Assembly (NCBI GenBank): GCA_029204225.1
Contig: MU832007.1
Location: forward strand, 1-64,000
Direction of reading: 5' to 3'
DNA: 64,000 nt
From: Diphasiastrum complanatum
Taxonomy: Eukaryota > Streptophyta > Lycopodiopsida > Lycopodiales > Lycopodiaceae
Of this stretch, positions 32,642 to 43,800 are shown one piece after another. Both the position numbers and the translations under genes were made by a program. A model generated the notes under the pieces. It had not been told where the DNA came from and did not search any database. It saw nothing but the letters and a program-made list of their open reading frames with translations. How positions within the stretch are numbered: position 1 is the first letter of the stretch; the number at the start of each line of letters is the position of its first letter.

Positions 32642-34956
32642 ATACATCCACAAACTTGAATATTTTTTAGAGAAGGTTTCGGTCATGTCCATACCTCATG
32701 AGGAGTTTTGTTGTTGAGAGCCTTTGTGATAGATCGATTCTGCAGATAGGCAGCAATCGATAATTGCTTATATTGTGATTTAAATGGCCTACTTTGAAAT
32801 GCCAAAGCATACAGGTCAATTCAGAAGTAGAAGTTTGAAAAGCTTGACTATTGTTCTTGAAATAGTGATGATGCTCTTTGTCCCTTCCTCTTGGCTTGTC
32901 CTTTGTGAAGTATGCCTTCACCTCTCCATCATTCTTCAAAGAAAGTTGATTGATCATCATAAGCTTGTTCTCTTGCCTACACTCCTCATAAATGAGAACT
33001 CATTGTAGTGCCTCCAAGCTTGGAAGCTCCTCCTTGATTGCATAAGATTGAACAGGATTGTCAAATCTTCCTTAAATCCATTTAGGATCACTTGCACTAG
33101 CTCTCTTGGATTGAGGTTGTCTCCTATGCAAGCAAGCTCTCTATGAAGATCTTTGACTCTCAAAACATAATTTGAGGCACTCTCATCACTCCCTTGGAAG
33201 CTTTGAAATATTTGATTCCTTAGTGTGAGTAACCTTGTTGTGTTCCTTGCCTCATAGATGGACTTCAATGTGTCCCAAGTCTCCTTGGATGTGGTACATG
33301 AGAGCCAATCTCCCTCAACACTTCATTAGAAACATTCATCTTGATGATATGAAGGGCCATCCTTGCCCTCTTCTTGTACTTTTGGACCTCTTGGTGCACT
33401 TGAGGCTCCTCCTCAAGTCCGAGGACAATCTCCATCACATCTTCGAGCGCCAAAATGGACTCCATCCTCACCTTCCAAATTGCATAATTGGAGGTTTCCA
33501 ATCTCTCACCATGCTCCAACAAAATGGAAGCTAAGGAAGTCATCTTCCCTTGAAAAATTCACTTGTAATGGATCAAAAGGTGTTGGTTCTCTCTCAATAA
33601 TGGATTTAAAAAGGTATACTACCAACTCCAATATGGTGTGAGACCTATCTCGCTAGCTTTACTAATCTCTCTCACACTAGATCAAACTCTCATCCAAAGA
33701 TGGAGCAAGAACAAAATCTGGGTCAAATTGACTCAAGCACACAAAAGCATTCAAAAACATCCACAAATGGCCCAAATAAAATTGAATTGCATGAAACTAT
33801 GTCGCTATAACCTCAAAAAATTGTCTAGATCTCAAATCGACAAGATTGGCAAGCTTTTTTCTAAGTTTCTGGATCAAAAAAGCAAGATATGGATCAAACC
33901 AAAAGTGTCCATACAGGTCTAGGTGCCATGCCTACCCTCATTCATGCCTAGCTTTTGATTGGCACATCCAATTGTTTTGAAACAAATTGCATCAAAAACT
34001 AGACTTCAAGCTATCTAGCATAGATTTTGGATCTAACTTGGAGGAGAACCAAAAATTCAAAGTTGGTTGTGCCTCACACATGTCTAAGCACTAAATTTCA
34101 CACAGTTCCAGGACAGGTCTATTCATGATGATTATGAACCTTCTTGATCCTAAAATCACAAAGATAACAAAGGAGATGTATCTTGATTTCAAGGCAAATT
34201 TTCACATCAAACTTGACATATGCATGGATATCTTAGGCTAGCTCTGATACCATGTTGAATTTACACTTGTGGGAATGCCACAATGTGTGATTTTAGTCTC
34301 CTAAGATGTGGTGATTGCACATAGATCACACATAGATTGAAAACCAATTTCTATTCCATAAATCTAAGGCAAGAGCACTAAAATTCATGCATAAATCATT
34401 CATACAAGTACACTCAAACATGTGGAGATCTGAGTATGAAATAACTAAGTATGAAAATGCCTTCCGCTTGGGTAGAGAGAGAGAGAATCAGCCATCCAAA
34501 ACTCGAGTAGAGAGAGAAGACCAAGATTTGCCAAAATAGTGTAGAAATCTCATAACTCCAAAAACTTAATTACAAATGAACTAAGTCACATATAAGTAGT
34601 AATCTAGGGTGAAGGGGAGTGAAACATGATTGGACCCCTTCTTTTCCTCCTCTAGATCCTATTGGTTGAGTGACATATGAGCCCTCAATCTTGGTTGGAC
34701 CATTTTGATAAATTCTAGCATTTTGATTGGTCACTAACTCTCTTGCCAACACATAGGGATGAGTCACTCACCAAATCTCAACTTGAAAAATGTGAGTAGC
34801 CTAACCTAACTCGAGCTACATCACTTTCTACTTTTGGCCAAATCAAGCCTTTACATGTGTACTTGCCTATTTTGCCTCTTATGCCAAAAATGGCCTAATC
34901 AACATCAAACACTTGGCTAGATCTCTAAAAAAAACTTGAGTACCCCTAACTCAACA
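32642..34956 (-). mobile_element. Ty1/copia element C, 5' part with pol mostly lost
   Basis: Minus strand: LTR 34956-34253, perfect primer-binding site TGGTATCAGAGC (34252-34241), a 700-bp leader, gag from 33543 (LETSNYAIWKVRMESILALE, RARMALHIIKMNVSNEVLRE). After a frameshift gag goes on with RNQIFQSFQGSDESASNYVL (33268-32957), then a damaged zinc knuckle (CMLWHFKVGHLNHNI). Next comes an integrase scrap SITKALNNKTPHEVWT (about 32690-32735). Most of integrase and all RT and RNase H are missing. Copia E is inserted at its lower end. Confidence 0.78.
34253..34956 (-). repeat. 5' LTR of copia C
   Basis: 704 bp, plus-strand ends TGTTGAATTTACAC and CCCCTAACTCAACA, with matching TGTTGA/TCAACA termini. 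The perfect primer-binding site lies next to it at 34241-34252. The LTR is related to the plus-strand LTR of element D (35610 on), sharing GCAAGTACAC, GGCCAAAAGTAG and GCTCGAGTTAG. Confidence 0.82.
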
Positions 34957-35800
34957 TGACTATAGGCCCGGTTTGATCTATTGTGTGCACAAGCTAAGTC
35001 AATCCATGCAAGATCCCAAGAGCTATCGTTGGAAATCGGCCAAGAGAGTCTTGAGGTATATATCTTCAACACATGATTATGCATTGCTCTACAAAAGTGA
35101 AGATCTATCTTTACTTGGCTACTCGGACTCGGATTTTGCTAGTGACAAAGTGGATAAAAAATCCACAAGTGCTTACACTATATTTCTTGGAGGAAATCTC
35201 ATATCTTGGCTTTCCAAAAAGCAAGATACTATTTCTTTATCATCATGTGAGACTGAGTATAAGGACAACAACAAAAGCGGTGCTTTGGATCAAAAGTTTA
35301 TTATTGGAGCTCAAGTGCATCAAGGAGGAAGATCTATCTTTGATCAATGTGACAACATCTCGGCCCAAGCCCTTGCCAACAATCCTATTTTTCATGCAAG
35401 GAGCAAACATATTGAAGTTGCACATCATTTTGTACGGAAAAATCTTATTCAAGGAGAGATTAACTTAGAGCACATTGGATCATCTTCATGCATTGCCGAT
35501 CTACTCACCAAGCCATTGCTCAAGAGTTCTTTCATCAAGCTTAGATCCAACCTTGGATTGATTCCAAGATCTATATTTAATTAGAATAGATAAATTTTTT
35601 AAGGAGGAGTGTGAAGAATTGTAAAGTTATCCACGTTGAGTTAAGGGATTTGATAAATTTTTATATGTCCATCCATGTGTGAGTAGGTGATAGGGCCAAT
35701 TTTGGCTTAGGAGGCAACTCAAGCAAGTACACTTGTAAGAGTCATGATTAGGCCAAAAGTAGGATTTGATATGGCTCGAGTTAGCTTAGGCTTGCTACCC
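34957..35800 (+). mobile_element. Ty1/copia element D, 3' end (RT end, RNase H, LTR start)
   Basis: Plus strand, 34973-35584: RPDLIYCVHKLSQSMQDP, SYRWKSAKRVLRYISSTHDY, GYSDSDFASDKVDKKSTSAY, LGGNLISWLSKKQDTISLSS, FHARSKHIEVAHHFVRKNLI and IADLLTKPLLKSSFIKLRSN. This is the C-terminal RT plus RNase H of copia pol, with a short deletion after ETEY. A polypurine tract TTAAGGAGGAG at 35599-35609 precedes the 3' LTR (TGTGAAGAATTG, 35610 on), which is cut near 35800. The upstream part was replaced by insertion of copia C at 34956. Confidence 0.82.
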
Positions 35801-36430
35801 ATTTGTCTTTGCTTGAAAAATAGGTTGTCTCATCTCCATCATGCAAGGACAAGGAAATCATCCTACTCTTGGCATGTTGGACTCTACACTCCTCGGCCAC
35901 AAGCACACTATGTAGTTTGTCAATAGAAGGTAGACTCTCTTGAATGGCAAAACTTAACTTATCTCCTAAGCCATTGAAGATCACTTGTACAAGCTCATTA
36001 TCAAGGATCTTTTTTCCTATAGAAGCAAGTTCTCTATTAAGAGATTTGATCCTAAGCACATATTCTTGTGCACTTTCATCAATTCTTCTCATGCTTTGCA
36101 AGGTTTGGTTTCTTAGCATATGCACTCTTGAAGTGTTGTTGGATTCATGTATAGATTTGGTCGAAATACAAGTGGCTACCTCTTTCAAGAGGTCATTACT
36201 AACATTCATCTTAATACAATGAAGTTCTAGTCTTGCCTTCTTCTTATATTTTACCAACTCGACCTCCAAGAGGTTTATCTTCTTCATCTAGGATAATATC
36301 AAAGAGGTATTGGAACACTAGGAGTGACTCTATCCTCACTTTTCATATTGAGTAGTTTGTAGAATTTAACCTCTTACTAGGTTCAAGAAGGAATGCACCA
36401 ATGGATCCCATCTTCCTAATTACTTGTACT
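35781..36430 (-). pseudogene. gag of copia element G
   Basis: Minus strand reads VKYKKKARLELHCIKMNVSN, RNQTLQSMRRIDESAQEYVL, KSLNRELASIGKKILDNELV and NGLGDKLSFAIQESLPSIDK (UBN2-type copia gag). N-terminal codons upstream (36290-36430) are frame-damaged. It belongs with the primer-binding site and LTR at 37136 on. Confidence 0.75.
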
Positions 36431-37135
36431 AGATTGTACTTCTCGACCCTCCCTAAATTCTTTTTCAAAATTTGCTCACTTGCAACTCACTTGGAATATC
36501 TTTCAAGTCGCAAGATCCCCTTGATCTTGATTCAAAAGAACACTTAGGAAAGTTTCTACAAAACAATGCTCAAGAAAATTGGAATTGATTTGAATCTAGA
36601 AACTCACAAAGGTTTCACTTGTCTTTTGTTTTTCAAATTTGACTTCTAGCCACGGTCTTCACACTCCCTCACAAAGATTAAATGGAGATAACATGAGATT
36701 CTACCAAAAAACTATCAAATCAAGTCGATTTTTACTAGATTTGGACTAGAAAATAACTAAATCTATTTTCTTATTTTTCAAGACCTGTAAAACAAATTTA
36801 AAGATCTTAATCCCAACCTCAATTAATTAGATCTCATGACACTAATACAACTCTAATTAATGGCATACAAACTTTGATGCTTATCCTTGATGTAGCACCA
36901 AAAAACTCGATGGCATAGAATCAAAATGTTTGGATCTTATGAATGTTGAAGATTAAATGCAGGTACAGAGGTGCTCACACGTGTGGATAGTACGGATTCT
37001 GACCCTCACCAAGTTTGGATCAATAGCCTTCACACTAAGGCTTGATTTCAACTCGCTCTCACAAGACTAGTTTTCTAGCAACAACTTGCAAAAAATGGAT
37101 TGTCCTTTAATCATTTATTATCCTTTGCGTACTTC

Positions 37136-37320
37136 GCTCTAATACCATGTTGAAAGTACAATAGTTACGACCACAAATGAGCCTACAAAAGACCCCAAGA
37201 GCGATTGATTACTTGATACACCTATCTATTGCAAAACTAGTCACCAATTTCTTGATCTAGAATAGCAATTTAGGATCTTACAAGCAAGAGCGATCAAATA
37301 GAATGATCAAACATGGAAAT
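37136..37320 (-). repeat. Primer-binding site and LTR edge of copia G
   Basis: Plus-strand GCTCTAATACCA at 37136-37147 (minus TGGTATTAGAGC) is followed directly by TGTTGAAAGTACAATAG at 37148, an LTR end. The far end of this LTR was not resolved; a LINE fragment begins by about 37.3 kb. Confidence 0.55.
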
Positions 37321-37540
37321 CCGACTCCACACGTGTGTAATAGAAAGTCTTTCATCCGTAGATTTGAATTTAAGGAAAAGAATACCGTTATCCCATTTAG
37401 CACGCCATGTCGTAGATAAGCCTTCGGCTGTGGTATTGAGCTTTGCAAGAAGCTCCTGGGCCTCTTCCGAAGGCTTGCCTTGGTTAGGGTAACCCCTAAC
37501 CCTAATATTCAATGACTTTTTCACTCATTTTTCTTGCTCA
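37300..37540 (-). pseudogene. LINE ORF1 fragment
   Basis: Minus strand reads KSLNIRVRGYPNQGKPSEEA, QELLAKLNTTAEGLSTTWRA and KWDNGILFLKFKSTDERLSI. This is homologous by eye to the ORF1 of LINE 1 at 15.2-15.5 kb. Truncated at both ends. Confidence 0.6.
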
Positions 37541-40364
37541 GAACATATAGAATTCACTGTAGATGCTATGAAGGAAGGTTTAGAATTACTCTCGGAGCGT
37601 AGTGTATTTTATGTGGTTGCGATTGTGTGAGCATGAGAGAGAGAGAGAGTACGACCCTATTATCAAGGAATTAAAGTAATCAGGAACTCGAGATTGCCAA
37701 TGTGCTCTCAAATCTCATTAAGGCATTGTATGGAATGAATGATTGTATGTACAATAGGGCTCTTCTCCCCTAAAGTTAGGTAAATCTAGCATGTAATAAG
37801 GAGACTAGTTGACACTTCTTGCCCTAATATGTCAATCTTACCTAACCCTAGAGTTATGCCATTTTTATGGTTAGGTTGATCAATCACCTCCATGATTCGA
37901 GGAGTTTGGTCTTACAATTTAGAAAACTTGACCTAATAACCTAACTAATCCCTATGATTGATATCTAACCACCCTAGACCTAAACTCACACATGTGAACA
38001 TGTCCTCACACGTGTGGATTGCAATATATGTACCAAAAACTATGTGCAAATCAAGCTAAAATTTGCCAATTTTCACACTTGCCATTGCAATCACCAAGCA
38101 TTGAGCACCAAATATTCCACCCTATGTGCTCAATATCCCTATTTAAGTTCTTTTATCCTAATCACAATCAACCACATTATATAATCACAATAGCAACTTA
38201 TGTTTTTTTTTTATAACTATGATCCGATGACCTTAACTAATATTGTGATTGCTTTTCATGATATCGATTGGTATAGTTCAACATTTTTCAGCTGAGATGG
38301 ATACTCTCAGGCAAATTAGCACTTTTCAAGTAGTCAAAGCAAACCAATGGTATGCTTCCATGCTGCTCAACGAAAATCTTAGAATTTCTTATCATATATA
38401 CTTAGTTTTCAATCTGGATGAGCTATGTTATGCAATTTTCAACTTTGTGCATTTTGATTGGACCAAATGGCAATTGAAATCAAAGAAAAGAAATGAAAGA
38501 ATCTTTACAAAAGATCATTTTAGGAATTGGAGCTTTTCTAAAGTATAAAATAGGATATTATTGTTGATATAGCTTGTTTTTTTTTAAAACACAATATAAT
38601 CTCCTAGAAAGCTGGTCTTTCCTTTAATAAACCATGTTAATGATCACATATCAGAAAGCTTGCTTTTTAGATTGTCACTTTTATTTTTAAGTTGCTTTTG
38701 AGGTACATAATCTCAATACCCTTAAGACCTACAAAACAATCAATATCTCAACATCTAGCCTGTAACCTGATGCCTCCTCATGCAAACAAGATTCTTCTCT
38801 CAAGAAAAAGGACTAAATAAACTTTTTACATTGTGTTATCTCATAGAGCAATGCATCCTCAACCAAACGACTACTAGCCAAAGATGCACAATACTCCAAA
38901 TGCTAAATGTGAAGTTGTATCAAGTCCAGACTCTAGAGTAACAATTGGAATATCCAAGATTGATATTGAAAAAGCCACACAAGCTCAATTGTAGCCCACT
39001 ATAACAAATTTGATACTGAAATGTTGACTCGCTCCCCAACTACAGAATGTTTTTCAATTGACCCCCAAGGAGCTATTGGCAAGGTCACCCTTAGCCTAAG
39101 GTCCAGACAGCAAAATGTTGGTAACTCATGCTCCCATAGTCACATAGCACAATATACAATTCTCTGAGAAGAACTACGAATAAACAGCGTACATCTAAGC
39201 ATTGCACAAGTGCACATAATCAGCCTTGAAGAGGAATGATATATTTAAATCACCCGACTCCTTATGCACACGTTAAACAGAAAGTCTGTGGAGAAGATAT
39301 CCAAGCATGCATATATAAGAATACACATCCATTGAGTTAACCTTTGAATTTCACCTTATCATCTTAAGTTTTATACAATTGATCATATCCCAAGGTTTTG
39401 GACTGCTCTTTGTGACTATGGAGTACCATCTGATTTCAGGAATGCCAGTCCCTAAAACACTAAACCTGTTGCACAAGAGCCATTCCACCAAACAGCATAA
39501 ATATGATACAAAAGATGTGACTTTAGGAGATATTTCCTAAAGATGAAGTTATAACTAAAAAGAACCACAAATAAACACTGCTCTAACAAATGTAACTCGA
39601 TTTGGAGAACCTTTTATAAATCGGAAGGATATACGAAGTTAATACTATTAACGTCTCAAACTGACATTTAACACTTAATGCAAGATAAATGTTTGTCTAA
39701 AGTTTTACAAATCCATACCACCTTGGACAAGAAACATATTGTCAGACAAACCACAAACTGCAACAAGAATGATATAAAGTCAATTTCACATGTCACGGTC
39801 ATCAACCAGCCCCAACAAAATGGATTGAATAGGTATTCTAACAACAATATTGACAAAAACTGGCACACTTGGAGCAATCTAAATCTCTCTACTTCCATGC
39901 ATTAAAAAGGAATTGAAAAGCCTGTAATTTTATGCTTTGAAACATGGCAAACGGCAGTTTTGTTTTAAATACTAGGGAATAAATGCCTTCAAGAAAGCTA
40001 ATGTTGAAGAGAAAAGATTCCCTGACTGCAGTAAATCCTTTGTCAAGGCCAATCCTTCACTCACAGTAGCAAATTTGCAAAAGTGAATTTCCTTAAATTC
40101 TGGTGCAACACTTTTGATGCATGACTTGCCTGCAGTTAAAAAAATACAACCATGCAGACGGACCATGTCAAAAGCCCAGGTCTGACCTTGAACATAATTC
40201 TTTTTCCAAATGATCATCCTTGGTGCATAGCAACAGTCATTTCCACCCTCCGATTCCAAAACACCTCTTCCTTATTACAAAGAGAGGAAAAAAGCCAGGG
40301 AATCTGTCCCATCATCATGTATGACTTTATTAACCTCTAAGCCAGGATTTCTGTCCATCGTCAT
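37540..40364. other. Region downstream of PUM24, no recognised genes
   Basis: AT-rich sequence between the copia pile and the PUM24 stop codon. The PUM24 3' UTR must lie in its upper part; a possible AATAAA on the minus strand sits at 40331-40326, only about 34 bases past the stop. No coding match was recognised. Confidence 0.4.
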
Positions 40365-40839
40365 TTACATCTTTGAAGAAAGATCCAACTTCATTAGCTC
40401 AGATTCAGCTTCAAGTCTCACATTTGTATCTGCACACTCTCTAAATGCCGATACCACCTTCAAACTGCAATAAACATCTTGAATTATACATAAAGACTAG
40501 TTAAAATAGAAAAATAAAGCGACCCAAAATTAGAATAAAAAATATCAAGGTGAAATTAGGGAATCACCTGTGCCCTTGGGCCCACATCTTGCACCTCCCT
40601 TTTATAGCTCTTTTCCAAAGCTGTGCAGAAAATGATTTTGGTACCATTCTCGAAGGTTGAGAATTCAACACTAGCCTTCTGATTGTCCTACTGCTATGAT
40701 ACTGTTGAAGCACATGCTCAGCTTGGTCTGCAGCAGTTGAGTCTCTGGATACGGCAGCCAAATCTGCAATTGCTTGTTGTAACAAAGTCACATCCTTTGT
40801 TGCTTGGTACATGAGAGCATCAGTACCTCCCATCGCCAC
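40365..40839 (-). CDS. PUM24: PUM24, last two exons
   Basis: 40568-40839 reads [40 protein letters not shown] and [17 protein letters not shown]. 40365-40464 reads [20 protein letters not shown] then a short acidic and basic tail, ending KM and TAA. YHSSRT, LW..A.KG.C and the GHS..V..A. block are conserved at the C-terminus of this family. Confidence 0.92.
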
Positions 40840-43800
40840 CTGGGGAAAAGTGTATCCATATATTATCCACGTTAGTGTCAAAATTTGTGATACAAATTCT
40901 AGATGGAGTTACTAGTCCTACTAGCACTCACACAACCAAGCATAGAGATTAAAGAGAAATCAGATTATAGGAGAATTGAGCAAATCTCTAACATATTGGA
41001 ATTATTGTGGTGGGGCGCCAGCCTACTTAAATAGTTTCTCTAATTGATAAGAAAAGCTAAGAGCCTAAAGCGAATAGCAAAAGAGCAAAAGCTAATTGCT
41101 ATAATTACTACCTATATTGGGTAAAGTCCCAAGATGAACTAAATAGATCCTAATTTAGTTGTCGTGCGCCCACCTACATGCACAAGCCTTAAAAAACGAA
41201 TTTACTATAAATAGAATGGCCCCTATAATAGCACGCAAGCATGGCCAAACTATCATTAAGGGGTATCAAATAAACATTTATTCCTAACACTCCCCCTTAA
41301 TGTTTACTTTGTTATCTATTACTCCTAGAAATTCTCTAAACTTCTGAAATTTTTCTTTGCCAAGTCCTTCGGTAAAGATATCCACAACTTGGTCTTCCAT
41401 AGGGCAATAGATAAGCTCCACTTCACCACTTTGAATTTTCTCTCTGATGAAGTGTTGTACTTCAATGTGCTTTGTCCTACTGTGAAAAACTGGATTTTTT
41501 GCCAATTTAATACAACTCTGATTGTCGCACTGAAGTACAGTAGGTGAATCTTGTACCATATGTAGATCATGTAGAATCCTTCGTAACCGTATTGCTTCAC
41601 ATGTTGCACTTGTAGTAGCTCGATGTTCTGCCTCTGTAGATGATAACGCAATAGTATGCTGCCTCTTTGAACTCCAAGAGATAGCACCAGAACCAAGACT
41701 AAAAACATATCCTGTAGTAGATCTTCGGTCTTCTGCATCTCCAGCCCAATCAGCATCCACATATCCCTGCAACTTCAAACCATCCTGTCAAATCTCAAAA
41801 TGCCTTGGATATATCTGAGTATCCGCTTAGTCGCTTTCCAATGAATCTGCTTAGGCTTAGCCATAAACTGACTAACCATACTCACAGCATAAGCAATATC
41901 TGGTCTCGTAGTAGTTAGATAGATTAAGCTTCCAACAAGCTTTCTATATAACGTCTCATTTACATCTTGATCTTCCTCAGCTTTAGTAAGTTTACATCCA
42001 CTATCATGTGGTGTAGAAATAGGCTTGCATTCTGACATATTGAACTTTTCAAGAAGTTCATGAGCATACTTAGATTGAGAAATAAAAAGCCCTTGTGCTA
42101 TTCTCCATACCTCAATCCCAAGAAAAAATTGTAGTGAACCAAGATCTTTCATGTCAAACTCTGATGAGAGATCTTTCTTGATTCCCTGAATCATACTATG
42201 ATCTGATTTTGTAATAACAAGATCCACATACATCACTACAGTTACAATATGATCATCCCTGATCAAAACATAAAGTGTATGCTCCAAACTACTTCTCTGA
42301 AAACCAAGCTCCTCAAAGTATGTGTCAATCCTCGTGAACCACGCCCTGGGTGCTTGCTTAAGTCCATATAGTGCCTTGTCCAACTTGCGAACCTTGTGCA
42401 TAACCTTTTGCGACCAATCTTGCCTTATGTTTATCTATAGAACCATCTGATTTGTACTTAGTTCTATAGACCCACTTGCATCCAATAGCCTTTTTACCTG
42501 TAGGTAACTAAACAAGTCTCCAAGTCTTGTTATTCATGATTGAGTCGTACTCCTCATCCATAGCTTTCCTCCAAATATCCTATTTTTTAGCCTCACTGAA
42601 AGTAGATGGATCCTTGGTTTCCAATACTGTGGCCGTATATGCAAAATGTATATCCCCATCTTCATGATGATCCTCTTGTTGATCTTGATTTTCATGTTGC
42701 TTTTCAAGTCTAGCCGATCTCCTAGTCCCATGTGTACTGGATTCTCCCTCTTGCTTGGTGAAGTAGGAGGTGAATAAGTATCCCCTCCTTCTTCTTCCCT
42801 TTGCTCCATCTAGCTTGCTAGACTCCGGCAACACAGCATCATTCAACCCTGCCATAATACTGGTCTATAGCAACTTCTAACAACCTGATTTTTAACTATG
42901 CAATCTTCTTTGCAAGTCAGTAATCTGATTTTGCTCCAACCAGCAAGCAGATCTATCAAAAAACTAGTGAACAGATTTGTCAGGCAACCAACGAACAGAT
43001 CTGTCAAACAACCAGCGAACAGGTCTGTCAGACAACCAACGAACAGCCCTGTCAGAAAACCAGCGAGTCTGTCAGAAAACCAACGATCTGATCTTGGATC
43101 TTGATAGCTTCAGGTCAGTGATGAGGTCTGTTGCCAGCCAGCAATCAGCCTACAAATCTTCTCTTAGGAAATCGGTATTGTCCTCCTGACAATGTTGACT
43201 CCACATGCAGCTTCAGCTCCTCCAATTAATCTTCTTGCAACCCTGCAAACAATCTCTCTCTCTTACCAAATAGCCTGCTCTGATACCATGTCAGAATTTG
43301 CGATACAAATTCTAGATGGAGTTACTAGTCCTACTAGCGCTCACACAACCAAGCATAGAGATTAAAGAGAATCAGATTATAGGAGAATTGAGCAAAGCTC
43401 TAACATATTGGAATTATTGTGGTGGGGTGCGAGCCTACTTAAATAGTTTCTCTAATCAATGAGAAAAGCTAAGAGCCTAAAGCAAATAGCAAAAGAGCAA
43501 AAGCTAATTGCTATAATTACTACCTATATTGGATAAAGTCCCAAGATGAATTTCTAAGTACTAAATAGATCCTAATTTAGTTGTAGTGCGCCCACCTACA
43601 TGCATAAGCCTTAAAAATGTATTTACTATAAATAGAATGGCCCCTATAATAGCACGCAGGCATGGCCAAACTATCATTAAGGGGTATCAAATAAACATTA
43701 ATTCCTAACAGTTAGCACTGGTAAACAACAAAGCATTGCTATTTAACAAGGGTTCTCTCTGTCATCAATGTCAACAACCATAGCTGGATAACAGATCAGT

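Larger units (their letters stand above)
40876..43710 (-). mobile_element. Ty1/copia element H with both LTRs and target duplication, internally deleted
   Basis: LTRs 40876-41289 and 43289-43710 are near-identical (roughly 15-20 substitutions and a 12-bp indel by eye). Both run TGTCA(A/G)AATTTG to TTCCTAACA on the plus strand. The 5-bp target duplication GTTAG is perfect (40871-40875 and 43711-43715). On the minus strand the 5' LTR is followed by a perfect TGGTATCAGAGC primer-binding site (43288-43277). The 3' LTR is preceded by the polypurine tract TTAAGGGGGAG. Inside are only RT and RNase H; gag, protease and most of integrase are absent. It lies in the 5.6-kb PUM24 intron, same strand, only 31 bp from the splice acceptor side of exon 40568-40839. 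Confidence 0.93.

Noticed and set aside
39972-40259. 95-codon minus-strand frame downstream of PUM24
   Set aside because: It starts after the PUM24 stop, has no domain and is most likely 3' UTR or intergenic sequence.
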